A stretch of 64,000 bases of DNA from Gaeumannomyces sp. JS-464 (lineage: Eukaryota; Ascomycota; Sordariomycetes; Magnaporthales; Magnaporthaceae): contig NGZR01000008.1 in the NCBI GenBank assembly GCA_002197995.1, positions 372,001 through 436,000 of the forward strand, written 5' to 3'. Within the stretch, counting starts at the first letter, position 1. Every line of letters begins with the position of its first letter. The position numbers and the translations under genes are program-made. The notes beneath the pieces were generated by a model. That model was not told the DNA's origin, did not search any database, and saw only the letters and a list, made by a program, of their open reading frames with translations. Shown piece after piece: positions 1-11,202 of the stretch.

Positions 1-563
1 TATTAAAAACAATCAAAGAAAACCTTCCCTTTGCGCAAAACGTGCCGTCAAGCCTTTGGACCATGACTTTCACCTTTGCGGTCGGCCGTTTAGCAAGCAA
101 GAGCACCCTGCATCTTCATGTTCGCTGCATCGGTCCCACAGGCACCCAGTTTAACATGTGGCGGCGGGCCCCCGCTGGGGCCATCGGGCTGATTGAGCCG
201 GAGGTGACTACTTTGCGTGAACGCCGGGAGCTGTCCAGTTCGGGTAGCATATCCCTCAAGTGTTGCAGGGCCTTTCACACGAGTGAAAGCTAGAGGCGGT
301 TTCTCGGTCTCTTTCCGGCTTTTCGGCTTGGGTGAAGTCTGAAGTCCATCGACGTCCCCAGGTCTAATCAGGGGCTGTAGGACTTCATTCCACATCAATT
401 TGGCGGCGCAAAAGTTTTGGTATCAACAATTTATTAAGGTGCATCATCCTAAAGAAACAGCGCGTGTTTACATTCTTGAAAATCTTCAAAACTACACCCT
501 ACTATGTTCACAACATTTCTCCCTCACACCAGAGTCTAAGCTGACTTATCATTCACAACTAAC
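1..563. other. No gene recognised (3' flank of DUF1996 gene)
   Basis: Short open frames exist on both strands but none resembles a known family, and none has introns or a start context that persuades. It probably holds the 3' untranslated region of the DUF1996 gene, which ends at 564 on the minus strand. Confidence 0.5.
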
Positions 564-1853
564 TTAAGCAGAGAAGACCTTCTCAACCTTGGCCTTGCGG
601 CCCGGGCGGCGAGGGCGGCCTCCTGGCCAGGCATGAAAGTGGTCCCTATTGAACATGCGCGAGTTAGCCTCAGCAATGAAATGAGAGGGGGAAAAAAAGG
701 TGAGAAACGCACAGCCGTCGATGTTTCTCCTTGACAAAGTCCGGGATGGTGCACTGTTGGCCTGGGACATGGCCTGCTTTTGATGGAGCCGCAGCCGTCG
801 TAAAAGCACTCGGACTTGTCCATGGCGCGCTGGAGGAGTCGCCCTTCCACCTGATTGTTCTGTCAGCGACCAAGTCATGTCTGCAAGTCAAGATTGGTTT
901 TTGCATACCCGAACATGTAGTCGGCGTGGGTGCCGGCGCCGGTGCCCTCAAACGACCATGTGAAGGGGTTCTTGTCCCTGGCGGGGTCCCAGAGGTTGTT
1001 GAACTTGGCCGTGTCCCACTCGATCTCGAACGTCACTTGGGGCACGCGGATGGGGTGGCTCGCCGGGCAGGCGGGGGCGTTGGTGAAGCCCTCGCTGACG
1101 ACGGTGTTGTACATGTGGTCCTGGTGGTTGGGGCTGTCGAGGTTCTTGCCGTCCCAACAGGGCGGGAAGTGGTGGGTGGTGAAGATGCCGTTGCTGCACT
1201 TGCCCTTGGGCCAGTCCTTCACGATGGCGCCGCGGCTCGCGCCAGACATGCACTGGTAGCTGAGACCGGGGTGCGGCCTGTTGGCAACGGCCGGGTTGCC
1301 GACCGTCATACGGAAGCCCTGTGATGAAAAGAATTAGAGTCGTCTCTGATAAAAGACACATCAAAAGCTTACAGGCGGGAAGGCCTTGATGCGCTGGCGG
1401 GCCAGGTTGTCCCTCGACAGGTCGAACTGGGTGTAGTAGACGGTCAGGCCGCCCTGGGCGCCGTTGGAGCCGCCGAGGAGAGGCTGGACCGGCTTGGGCA
1501 TGACGCGGTGGTAGGTGCCGTTCTTGGGGTCCTTGAAGTACATGTTGGCGACCCAGTAGTTGGAGAAGTCCTCAGCCCATCTGGCACGTCGTGCAGGTGG
1601 CCCTCTCGCTGACATCGCCCATCCTGTGTTTCTGTGTTGGTCATCTTTTTTTCACGTTAACCCTTTTTTTCAGAAAAGCCTACATCGTGGCGTTGAACGC
1701 GTTACCGCCCACAATCATGTGCAGATGCGCAGACGGGCGGATGCCGGGCTGAACCACGGGGTCGAGCCGCTGCGTGGTTAGGGTTGAGCATGGGAACCGA
1801 AGGCCTGCCTCGGCAGAGGCAACGAGGGCCGCCCAGACACCAAAGGGCTTCAT
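564..1853 (-). pseudogene. DUF1996 secreted protein, frameshifted
   Basis: The start at 1853 opens a short secretory signal (MKPFGVWAALVASAEAG), followed by the DUF1996 hallmarks RLDPVVQPG and SAHLHMIVGGNAF. Three introns with GT-AG ends fit the family: 1624-1683, 1319-1372 and 851-908. Later blocks include EDFSNYWVANMYF, FRMTVGNP, SYQCMSGASRG, FPPCWDGKNLDSPNHQDHM and WSFEGTGAGTHADYMFG, in family order. DUF1996 proteins are extracellular fungal proteins of unknown function, often joined to WSC sugar-binding domains; no WSC domain is visible here. Single-base changes break the frame near 1580 (extra base after CTTCQ) and at least four times in the last exon (about 745-835), each in a short homopolymer. 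Restoring frame would give a near-complete domain, so this is either a recent pseudogene or a gene with assembly errors. Confidence 0.8.
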
Positions 1854-2638
1854 CTTGGTGGGATTTTTTTCGCACCGTAAAACGGCAGAGACAAGGTCTG
1901 GTATCGAGTCCTACAGCTGAGACAGAGACGAACAAGGGCCCAGTGCAGCAAGAGAAGGACAAGAGAGCAAGCCGGAGGAGGGCTTCCCCATTTGGTTATA
2001 AAAGCTTGGGGTCAGGCGAAGCATGCCGGTAAAGGCGCCAGGGTGGCCGGGGTGCTGGTTCGCGCTTGGCCATCTGCCGGATATTGGTGAAAAAGCTTGT
2101 ATATGCAATAAACCCCATTGGCCTGACTTTACCCAACTTCATCTCTGCCCTTATATCAAATAGGTGTTCCGCCAATTAGAACTCACTTTGTCATGAACGA
2201 CCTTGACGGCAGTTCCATGACGTGCATAAGCCTTATCTGGATCTGGAGACACCCTGAGGTCTAGGTGCTGGTGCTACCTGCCTTCGGCGTCTCCTCGGAG
2301 GCGGCAAGCGCCTGCTCAGCACAGGTCGACGATCTACACCGCCGCAGTCATTGTGCTGGCCTCCTGCTGGCTGGCCTGGCTCCACCACTTGTTCACCACG
2401 GGGTAGGGGCCAAGGTCAATGCGTTCTTCGGCATCGCTAAGACAATTATCTCGACCCCGACCGCAGCGAAAATGCTTAACTGGTTGTTCACGATGTGCCG
2501 CGGCCATATTCGGTTCAAGGCACCGATGGACAGCGTCTTCGTCATCCTGTCCGGGATCATTCGGCACTCGCAGCCAACCCAAACACCAGCACATGACAAC
2601 CCAAGAGGTGGTTGCATGTCGGTCTCCCCAAATTAGTG
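1854..2638. other. Intergenic, no gene recognised
   Basis: Overlapping frames occur on both strands but share no recognisable motif. It should hold the promoter of the DUF1996 gene on the right of its start at 1853. No convincing TATA box was found. Confidence 0.4.
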
Positions 2639-3393
2639 TTTCGTGATGCGGCTCAGGAAGTTGTTTAAAATGTATTGGGCATCGTAGCGGCAAGGAAAGA
2701 TATCCAACTTGGCGCAGGAGCGGTGTTTAAAGGGAGCACTGCAGAGCGGCTTCACCAGCTCCACATACTCTGGGTAAAACCAAGTAGTCTCCCGGCTGAC
2801 GCTGGCAACGATGCGACCCTCTCGTACATTGATGTTGAAAACAGTGAGATCGCCGTGGGTAAAACGAATTTGTGGTCGGTCCGGAGCTGGCTTTGCACTA
2901 CGCTGCGGAGGCCGTCGGAACATGTTGTTATCGGGTCCGACAGGACGAAGCCGTTTTACTCGGCCTCGATCGCGAAGGGCCCGTCCTCGAGGCGGAAGCG
3001 CCGGGCTATAGTGGAGGGGCCGCCTTCCAGGCCCCCAATGTAGGAGCCCTCGATGGCGCGGAGCTCGCGGACGTACCCACCCAGCTGGGACATGGTGGCG
3101 GCGCGGTCGGCATCGGGCAGTCCGTCCCACGCCTTGCTCAGCTCGTTGCCCTCGACGTATTCCATGGTGATGGAAGTGGGTGTCATCTTGTGGACGCAGG
3201 GCACGGGGATCGTCGTGTGCTCGCGGACGAAGCACATCGCCGCCGCCTCCGAAGCATGGATCCCGGACATCTGGTTGACTTTGGTCGCTTCGTCTCCACG
3301 ACGGATAGTTTTCTTGAAAGCATGCCCGTAAATGACGACGCCTAAGCATGGAATGGGATATGTGGTGTTAGGTTGACCAGACAGAGACGGCAA
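2639..3393 (-). pseudogene. Aminoglycoside-phosphotransferase-like kinase remnant
   Basis: This belongs to the fungal APH/choline-kinase-like phosphotransferase family, soluble kinases of mostly unknown substrate. Visible blocks are the N-lobe (GIHASEAAAMCFVREHTTIPVP, then SITMEYVEGNELSKAWDGLP) and the catalytic loop THGDLTVFNI (Brenner motif HGDxxxxN), followed by WFYPEYVELVKPL near the C-terminus. Three defects are seen. An in-frame TAA lies at 2956-2958 after IEAE, where the family continues with a helix. A frame change follows before the HGDL block. The metal-binding Asp expected in the VxDWE segment after GRIV is absent, the residues reading ASVSRE. The extreme N-terminal ATP-binding strands are also missing. 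It is therefore almost certainly non-functional. Confidence 0.75.
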
Positions 3394-3989
3394 TCAACGG
3401 AAAGGAAAGGGGCCAAGGAAAATACGAAAAGCTAGCCTCCGGCGGATGATCTGCAGGCAAATTATGGGCAGTGGACGTTAGCAACTGCCGTGCTGGGCTA
3501 GTCCCTGAGATGGAGGGATGCTTCAGACTCACGCGCGGCTTTGGCGCGGAGGTGGGGGCCCATGCCAATAGGCCTCCTAGATGGCCCTGACTTTTCTTTC
3601 GGCCTTCCCCATCTGCCTTTTCGCTTTGTCCTGGGCTTCTCCGCTACGGTGAGCCGGGCGAAGAGGTGCTTGAGTTCGTCTGCGAGACTGGGTTTCTGCC
3701 GCCCTTGGGCCAAAAGAGAGCGGTGCCATCCAGTGGTGAAATGCGGGGTCAAGTCGGGATCGTTTGTGCGACAGATGCTGGTGGCATTACGTAGGCCTAC
3801 TACACCTCGTAGCCGGAAGCAATTTATGCCGCGTAGGAAACGTGAACGCCAGACGGTGCAGGAATACACCGCGGATTCGATGCTTTTAGGCAGGTGGTAG
3901 GGATTATTTAAACTATAATCCTTCTTCCTTTCCTTTCCTTTCCTTTCCTCCCGCATTCCTCTCCCCCGTCGCCCTGCTGGTCTTCAAAG
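3394..3989. other. No recognised gene
   Basis: A 152-codon minus frame (3498-3956) and a 119-codon plus frame (3541-3900) overlap, and neither shows a known domain. The minus frame is basic and low in hydrophobic residues and is probably chance. A CCTTT tandem repeat (pyrimidine-rich on the plus strand) lies near 3920-3950. Confidence 0.4.
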
Positions 3990-4817
3990 TTAAGGCAATG
4001 GCTTTTCAGCGTCCGTGTCCATGACCTCCTCAACCTCTCCAGGTGATGGAAGTGCAGGCAATGGCCTTCGAGAGACGATCCCAGGGCCGAAACCAGCCCA
4101 GGCTCCGCCATGCGACACTTCAGGCCCCGGGCAGACAAGGACAATGGCGACCTGTCCCGCAGCAATCGACGGGGCTCCGGCAGCAAGTGAAGCCACGGTA
4201 GTCTTGAGCGCGTCGCCATTGTCGAGACAAGCCCGACCTGGATGTATACGCGGTCTCCCTGTGTTGGAGTTCCGTCGGGCGTTGCTCGAACGCCGACTCC
4301 CCGTGCCTGTCGGAGGAGTTAGCACGCAGCAACGGAGACACTGATATTCGGTCTCACTTATACCAGCCCGCTCTTCGAGCTCTGTCGTACTACCTCCGGA
4401 GCCATCGCTGTCTACCGTTCTGACCTCAAAAGTGGCCCCAGTCTTGGTTCTCTCGAGCGGCGGCAGGGCGGCCCGGGCCCCGCCCTTGGGGCTGTGGAGG
4501 TGGCTCTGGATATCGGACAGGATGCGATAAGTGTGGTGGTTGAGAAGGAGATGGAGGATTGCCGTCCTTGCCTCAAGCGCCTGCACCAGCCCCAGCAAGG
4601 TCGAGTGGCGGGCCGAGCCAAACAGAAAAGCACTGAGGAAGCTGTAGCGTTTCTTGGCCTCGTTCGAAACCCGAACAGCTAAAGCGGAAATCTCGATCAG
4701 GAGACTTGTGATGTGCCGGTCCGTCTCGGAAAGCAGGAATGCCTGCCAGTCAACACTGTCCACGACCATGGGAGCAGCTCGATGTTCCGTTGGTGCTGGT
4801 GAAAGGAAGGTGCCCAT
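3990..4817 (-). CDS. Conserved fungal protein of unknown function
   Basis: A single uninterrupted 275-codon frame. The N-terminal half (residues about 20-110) is a set of amphipathic helices (WQAFLLSETDRHITSLLIEISALAV, KRYSFLSAFLFG, LLGLVQALEARTAILHLLL) reminiscent of the N-terminal helical region of fungal ankyrin or STAND-type proteins. The C-terminal half is Gly/Ser/Pro-rich and probably disordered. There is no signal peptide, catalytic motif or membrane span. It may be the N-terminal exon of a longer gene whose remainder has been lost, since nothing follows on the same strand before 3990. The family resemblance is impressionistic; function unknown. Confidence 0.5.
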   Translation of the reverse strand: MGTFLSPAPTEHRAAPMVVDSVDWQAFLLSETDRHITSLLIEISALAVRVSNEAKKRYSFLSAFLFGSARHSTLLGLVQALEARTAILHLLLNHHTYRILSDIQSHLHSPKGGARAALPPLERTKTGATFEVRTVDSDGSGGSTTELEERAGISETEYQCLRCCVLTPPTGTGSRRSSNARRNSNTGRPRIHPGRACLDNGDALKTTVASLAAGAPSIAAGQVAIVLVCPGPEVSHGGAWAGFGPGIVSRRPLPALPSPGEVEEVMDTDAEKPLP

Positions 4818-5413
4818 TTTTCAACATACTGGTTGCCATGAAGACCGGCGCTAGGTGTCAGAGTTGGGAGGATGGAAGATGGCGTGCTTGACTAGCTAGT
4901 GCTGGGTCCGCCTGTCCAGATCTGTGAACAGGGCCAAGGGCCGCCTGGATCACGTAATAATGGACGGCTGGGCGGTACGCCCACGCATCGAGAGGTTGTC
5001 TGGACAGCTTGGTGGCGTGACGCTACGCGTCTCCGGACTAATGGTTGGGGCAAGTCGGACCACCGCCAAGTCGACCCCAGAGATCTTGGCCTCAGCTGCA
5101 CTCAGTGCTGTTATGTGGGCGGCGCCATCGGGATCGCTGGAACCGCCGGCTTAACGTCGCCCAGCTGCCGATTACTCCAAGGCGTTCGTTCACAAGGGCG
5201 GCCTCGAACTCTACGTCAAAGTGTCGAATGCAGTCCTGCGCACGGGATGCAGCTCTGCCCTTGCTAGCGTCGATGATTCTCCCGCACCTGCATATTATCC
5301 AGCCGCCGCTTGTGCCGATTCCAGCAACGGCAAAGGAGGCATTGGGATCCAGCAGGACGCGTTATGCAGCATCTACTCTGTATCTTTCGCCCTGACTTTC
5401 AGCCGCGAGTTCT
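4818..5413. other. Intergenic, no gene recognised
   Basis: Only short overlapping frames without motifs occur. It separates two minus-strand genes and should contain the terminator of the YQTP-repeat gene and the promoter of the 3990-4817 gene. Confidence 0.4.
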
Positions 5414-6908
5414 TTAAAACCACACTGTCATATCATCGAGCTTCATGTAAGGGGTGTTCAAATACAGCCCCTCGACCTCAACGCTCCGGGCAGGCCTGCC
5501 AACTACCTGCTCCGCAAGGGCCATCAGGTTGTTCCCACATCTGACATCGTCCCAGCCCTCCTCCTCGGGCGTGAAGACGTGGCGGCCTTCGGGGGCCTTT
5601 CCGGTCGCCACCATCGCCGCCAAAACCATGGCCTTGACCTGGAGGTATATCACATCCATGTACGTGATGTGCGAGACGGTGCCGATGCTCAGCTGGGACG
5701 TGTACTCGTACTCGGCCCTGATGAGCTCGGTGGGCACCATGGGGGCCGTCTTGTCGCCCCAGATGAGGTTGATGATCAGCCCCCGCCCACCTGGATCTCG
5801 TAGTCCAGCAGCTCGACCATCTGGGTGGTGCCGGGGGACAGGAGCTTGATCGACGTGGTGAACCTGGTGTGGGTGCGCAAATACCTGTCCGGATTCAGCC
5901 TGTCCGGATAGACCGCCGTCAAACCTTGCTTGTCCTTCCGCACCAGTAGAGCTCTCGAGATGGCCTGCTGCATGCGTACGGGCTCATAGTGTGCAACGGG
6001 CAGTGACGGGATCTGCACAAGGTCGCTGCTTGACTCTGGGATGGGGATGTGGTCTGGAGCTCTGCCGCGGGCCACCCTGAATACCTCTTGATTGGGCATT
6101 TCAGGGATTTTGCCGCGTGCCCTCTCCGACATCTCTTGGCTGGACGCTCCAGGGGCTTGTTGGCTCCCGGATGGTGCATATATTAGGGTAGCCTCCGACT
6201 CCGCCGGCGAGCTCGCCCTTTCTGTTGCATATATCACCGTGTTCGTTGACGAAGCCCGTCGGATCATAGTTCCCGTGTTCTGCTGTGTTTCCATCGGCAT
6301 CTGCTCTGTGCTTGCCGCTTCCGCATATTCCGTGCCAGTCATTGCCGCGTTGTCATAAGCTGCTGCCCCGGGTTCTGGTAGCTGACCATCGCTGTGTTGT
6401 CGTACCCAGTCGTTGTTGCGGTTACCCTGCAGTCAGTCATTTCCGTGCTGCTGTAGTCAGCTGTTGTAGTCACTCCAGAGCTCCCGTAGCCGGTTGTTGC
6501 TGGGGTTTGGTAGGCTGCGGTCGCTGTGTTGCTGACATAGGCCGTTGCTGGGGTTTGATAAGCCGCTGATGCCGTATTGATGTAACTCCCAGTTACCGGG
6601 ACTTGGTAAGGACTTGTTGCCACATTGCCGCTGAAGCCGGCCGTCGTAGTCTGGTAGCCTGCTGGAGATGTGTTATTGCCGTAGCTTGTAGTTGCTGGGG
6701 CTTGATAGCTAGCAGCCGCTGGAGTTTGCCAGCTTGCTGCTGCTGGATTCCCATAGGTAGCCATGCTATGATTCTGCTGGCCAGACACTGCTAGCGTCTG
6801 CTGACCGGTCTCCGGTGTGTCATCATAGATATCATCATCGTAGAGACTATCATCATATCCTCCCTCCTGCCCTTGGCCTCCCATTTCTGTATCCTGCTGG
6901 CTTGCCAT
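5414..6908 (-). CDS. Unknown protein with YQTP repeats and a paralogous C-terminal domain, two frameshifts
   Basis: The start at 6908 gives an acidic N-terminus (MASQQDTEMGG, then DDSLYDDDIYDD). It is followed by about 150 residues of low-complexity Tyr/Gln/Thr/Ala repeats of the form YQTPAT with Asn-Thr linkers, then a linker, then a folded C-terminal domain ending in KLDDMTVWF. The frame breaks at about 6360 (after QNPG) and at about 5778 (after EIQVGGG). At both places one base missing from a G or C run restores continuity, so the intended product is about 497 residues. The C-terminal domain aligns with the protein encoded at 15656-16300 on the opposite strand: shared positions include P-x-ELI-x-x-EYE, a QxSIxxV segment, PxGRHxFxPxxxGW, NxLxxLAE and the EVxG end. 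No signal peptide, membrane span or catalytic motif is seen. Function unknown; possibly a scaffold or assembly-prone protein. Confidence 0.65.
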
Positions 6909-7624
6909 TGTAGGAAGTCGACGCCTGTGAAGAGTTACCCTTTACACTTGTGTAGCCGTAGGCAAGGGCACTCTATTGTTAGCTCTTTTATCAATTGCTC
7001 GGAGAATAGCGGGGGGGTGTAAAGGAGGTGTTGGATACGTGCGAGGAAGGGTGAATTCCAGGCTCAAATCCAAAATAGAAAACATTTTATACCGTGAAGG
7101 CATCTCCTACTTCGTGTGAACGCGCACTCGTAACACCCTGTGGCCCCCTTTGTGAAGCAGTCACACCTTGTGATACATTTGGCTGTCTATTCTTTCTTGA
7201 TGGCAGTTTCTCAAACAGTCTTGTACTTTTATGCTCATTATGCATTTGCTGTTCATGGTAAACGCTAGTGAAACCCCTCGGTCTAGTTGTACGATAGCAT
7301 TGAGTGATGTGGAAAAGCGTGGCCGCGCTGCTCAGCCGAAATGAACTACTTTGGCAAGAGCCGGAATCGTGAAGCGTTGAAGGGTTCTGTTAACAACCCT
7401 GGATGGCATCATGTTGACCAATTTACAAGGATTTGAAGCACAATGACTCGGGATGTATTGATCCAAGTACTAGTAGATGTATGAGACCAGATGCACCAAG
7501 TACAAAGAAGCCGCTAGAAGGAAGATGGACGTTCTCTGAGTAGGCGTAGTCTCTGCTAAACTGTGTCACGCAAGCAACGACCCAGAGACTTGTATCGGCA
7601 TCATCTCATACTTTCTTACTTCGC
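6909..7624. other. Intergenic, no gene recognised
   Basis: This is the promoter side of the YQTP-repeat gene (start 6908, minus). It includes a run of G at about 7011-7017. No open frame with family resemblance occurs. Confidence 0.45.
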
Positions 7625-9240
7625 ATGCCCTTAGTCCCCTCCCCAAGCCAATGCCTTCGCCTTTCGAGGGCCCGACACGAACACGCTCCTCCAATCCAGC
7701 GTCTAGCCCGGCACGAACCCGAGCTCGTGCCGCGCCACCAGCTACTCAGCATCAGGCGCATCAGCGTCCAGACGTGCGACTTGCCGATGCACACCCTACT
7801 GTCAAGACTGGACCCGAAGAAGGCCGCCCGGCAGCCAGCACTATGGCCGAGAGCGGCCGGGGCGCGGCCAGCACACCGAGCTATGGTGGATGGTGCGTAA
7901 CGGCGCGCGCACCATGGTCCGCGGCGGCAGGTTGTGGCCCATGTGCTCGTGGTGCGGCACTTGGGCGAGCACGCGGCGCATGCTCAAGTTGACGGGTCTG
8001 TGCATGCGCAGGGCCCCCTTGAGGCAGGCCGTCAGTACGCGCAGCGTAGGAGGCCGGGTGCGAGGGTTCCGGGGCCCAAAGGCCCGAGGGCGGCGCGGAT
8101 GCGCCCGGGCTCTGGAGCGGCGCGCGCACGGCAAAGGCGACGACTCCCGTCCCCGAGTCGGTCCCGCCCACGATAGGCTCGCCGCCGTGATTGACGGCCT
8201 CGGCGAGCGATGGTGCGCCGCCGGCTGACCCTTCCGGGCCGCAGTGGTTGCTGAGGACGCCGCCCAGGATTCCGCGGAGGGGTTGGGGAGTGTGGGAGCA
8301 GCCGGTGGTGGTTGGCTTCCCGGCAGGGCATTGGTTGTGGAGACACCAGCCCTATCAGCAGTGGCGCGGGTCCGACATCGACGGTCTGCTCGGTCGAGGG
8401 CTGCGTGGGGTGGATCAAGGAGTACGCTGGGCCACGGTGGCGAGGACCACCCCTTTGGACATTAGCCTGAGTCTAAGCTCTTGTACGGAATGAAACCTTT
8501 GCTCCCGCCGCGGCGAGGGACTTGAAGGACTCGTCTCCGCCCAGGAAGCCGAAGGAACGAGCCCATACCGCCTGGTTCACAATGTCCTGTCACACATGCT
8601 GTGGCAGCTGTGCTCTCCTGCCTGGTGTAACTGCCGGGAAATAATCTTAAAGTTGTATCTTGGGGCCATGCGGTACTAACCCAAGCAAGATTCGTCAGCT
8701 GGCCGTTCAGGTTCACCTGTTCACAGCCGCCAGGTTCCCGTGCGGTCATATCGTCAATTACCCCGCGGGTCCCCAACCACCCGCGTGCACACGTCTGTCA
8801 GGTCGACATACCCCTCCCTGCCAGCGTGTGCAGCGTGGCGGCCCCGATGCGCGCGTGCCCCTGCCTGGAAACGGACATGAGCGCCGTGGACGTGTGCTGG
8901 TTGACGCGTATGGTCTCTTACAACGACGCCTTGGGCGGGTCGTCCGACGCGAGGGCCGCGCGGACAGCGTCGACGTCGGTCATGCTAACCTCCAACGGAC
9001 CCGTGCGCACGATGCGGCCGTAGCGCGCGTGGCACGCGACCGTCCGCCTGTACGCCGTGCCGCGGATCGCGCAGAGCAGGAGCGGCAGGACCGAGAACCT
9101 GGACTGGAAGGGGCTGGGGACGTCGGCGAGGGTCGTGAAGAAGGCCTTGTGGACCACTTTGCGTATCTTGCGCCCAGCAGGGTAGCAAATGGGATCAGTA
9201 CCGGAAGAAGCACGATAGGGTGCATGGTAGTTGCTGGCAT
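7625..9240 (-). pseudogene. Cytochrome P450 remnant 2
   Basis: The start at 9240 gives a membrane anchor (MPATTMHPIVLLPVLIPFATLLG). After a frame change come RKIRKVVHKAFF, CHARYGRIVRTGPLEVSMTDVDAVRA (the usual region before helix B). An I-helix-like EPIVGGTDSGTGVVAFAVRA follows, then a K-helix LTACLKGALRMHRPV, TMVRAPLRTIHHS and a heme-binding loop with VCIGKS. These pieces lie in correct order but in three frames. Two features argue for real decay. The invariant Glu of the ExxR motif is Gly (KGALR), and residues between the N-terminal third and the I-helix (about 8200-8800) are hardly recognisable. P450s are ER-bound monooxygenases. Together with the neighbouring P450, reductase and MFS exporter this suggests a former secondary-metabolite cluster. 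Confidence 0.75.
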
Positions 9241-10049
9241 CCTTGGTCTGGTACCGAGTCAAGGCCAGATCCGTTCATCGGATAATGATTGGGACAACTA
9301 GGAGATTGGGGATATGTACGGAGGACCTCGGGCAGTGATATGGCCTTGGGCCCGGTAGTGGGCAACCTAGGTGTGTCTTGGAACCTTGGGGTGAGGTTCA
9401 GATGTCCCTGGTAGTGACGCCAGATTCGTCCCTGGACTTGAAGCACCAGGAAAAAGGAGACCCTGATGGTATCCCTGACTAGACGGTGGCATGTCCCGCT
9501 GCGCTGATCGCTGGAGAACCCTGGGGAAAACCCCGAAACGAGGCATCGATGGGTTACTGGCTTGCGTCAGGGAGACTCTTGGACATGATGCCGATGCCAG
9601 GGGTATTGGTTGGAAGCTTTCGGCTACCGCGGAGCTTTCCGTGGTTGTGGCAAGGAAGCTTGTTTTGGTACCCATGCCATTATGACAATTGGCGCCTATC
9701 TCGCCTGGCCGTGTTGTTTTGCCGGTTGGGAGGGGCCATGGGTGTCTTGTCCTGTGCTGTCGGGAGTCGGGTCGGGGTTCCAGCAACCTGGTTTGGGCCA
9801 AGGCTGCAGATTTATAGAATTGGGTTCAGTCTTGCCCCCGGATGCGATCATAAGACTCGAGACCAGCTGCAGAATGCTGCAAAAGTCCAACCAGGGCAAG
9901 CCTCCACACCATCGGCCTATCTACCGCGCAGCCGGCTGGATTGCACGGCTCCTTGCATCCATCCGCATCCAATCCTTGGGACCCTGCGTACTCGGCATAC
10001 CCAAGCCCCTCGTTGGTGATCCCTAGGCCATGGCCTCGGCATCCCTGCT
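9241..10049. other. Spacer between two P450 remnants
   Basis: Open frames on both strands (longest 177 codons plus, 144 codons minus) have no recognisable domain. It should contain the former promoter of P450 remnant 2 and the 3' end of P450 remnant 1, whose readable C-terminus fades near 10050. Confidence 0.4.
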
Positions 10050-11202
10050 GCGGTCGACGCGCTTCGCCCTCATACAGCGGTCGCTTGTCCCACATGATGT
10101 GTGCCTTCATCCCCCGGTGCCAGCCCCGACACTGCGGCAGGAGCTCAATGCCGGGGTTCCGGACCGGGCGCGCGAGTAAGAACCGCATCTCCATGTACCC
10201 CAGGTTGCGGCCCGGACAGTTCTGCTGACCCAGCAACAAGGGGTTGAAGGCCGAGAGGTCGCCGTCGCGGAACGGCCAGGCGCCGCCGGCCTTCTCCCCT
10301 CGGACGGGCCGAGCCACTTCTTTAAGCGGACTCCTTGGCGAGGTGGAAAGCTAGATCGGAGATGTAGGCCGCAGAGTGACGGTACGCCACCGAGGTTTGC
10401 GGTGTCTCGTGGATCAGTGACAAGAAGTGCAGGAAGGAGGGCGGTACAAGCCTCGAGAGATATCACTGGTACTCACCCCAGGCCAGCCGCGCGAGGGTCA
10501 GCTCCTTGGCACCCGCGCTCATCACGGCGCGGCCCCGCTTGACCTCGTCGGGACAAGGGCCGTCAGGGTGGGCAGCCGCCGGGGGTACTGGCGGGCGACA
10601 GTAAGGCATGGCCGGGAACAGGAGTGGTTAATGACCAAAAAACCGATATGTGGCATTGCTCCTTTTCGAGATAGCCAAAAGAAGCGCCGTACGTCAGGTC
10701 GCTGATCAGATCGAAGGCGGTGGAGCCGAGCCAGTGGCTGATGTATACCACAGCGCCAGCCGGGCGTCGTCGCAGGGTTTGGAAGACTCGGCGGAGGGCA
10801 AGGTATTCGCTCTACCCAAGCGTTGCCCATTCTTTGAGCTTGGTAACCAGCTTGTCGACGCAACTGACCACGGGTGCTGGCCACAGGCATTGAAGCCGCT
10901 GCTGTGGATATCGCGGAGGGCCTGGGACTTCGCGAATGATAGGCTGTCGGGTTGGTAGCCCACCACAGGACCGTAGCGCCCGTGGGAAGCGCGCATCTGC
11001 GAGTCAAACGTGCCAGGGATGCCGTGGCAGTGGCGCGGCAAAGCACAAGGCACCGACAGGCGGGGCCCGGGAAATTGTGCAGCGGATGAAAGTGATGACG
11101 GCGAAGATAGTGAGGCAGCGGAAAGGCGAGAGCCGCGGGCCCGAGAAGCGTGCTAAGCAGCCAAATATGATTGGACGAATCGATTGACTTCAGAAACAAC
11201 AC
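10050..11202 (-). pseudogene. Cytochrome P450 remnant 1, internally deleted
   Basis: The start at 11202 gives an N-terminal anchor (MLFLKSIDSSNHIWLLSTLLG) and a proline hinge (NFPGP). Then come HGRYGPVVGYQPDSLSFA, a helix-C/D region, WLGSTAFDLISDLTYGASFGYLE and ARQYPRRLPTLTALVPT. The C-terminal part has DLSAFNPLLLGQQNCPGRNLGYMEMRFLLAR (heme loop with the Cys ligand) and ELLPQCRGWHRGMKAHIMWDKRPLY. The frame shifts several times. Between the GAKELTLARLAWG segment (about 10480) and the TSVAYRHSAAYISDL segment (about 10390) the I-helix AGxDT and K-helix ExxR are absent. That removes some 130-150 residues, which no single-base error can explain. It resembles the large group of fungal P450s related to isotrichodermin hydroxylase, by its LGxxNCPGRNLxYMEMR signature. 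It is non-functional as it stands. Confidence 0.75.

Noticed and set aside
9486..10026. Possible membrane protein on the plus strand between the P450s
   Set aside because: Frames with hydrophobic stretches (LAWPCCFAGWEGPW) but no family match; overlaps the P450 3' end in antisense.
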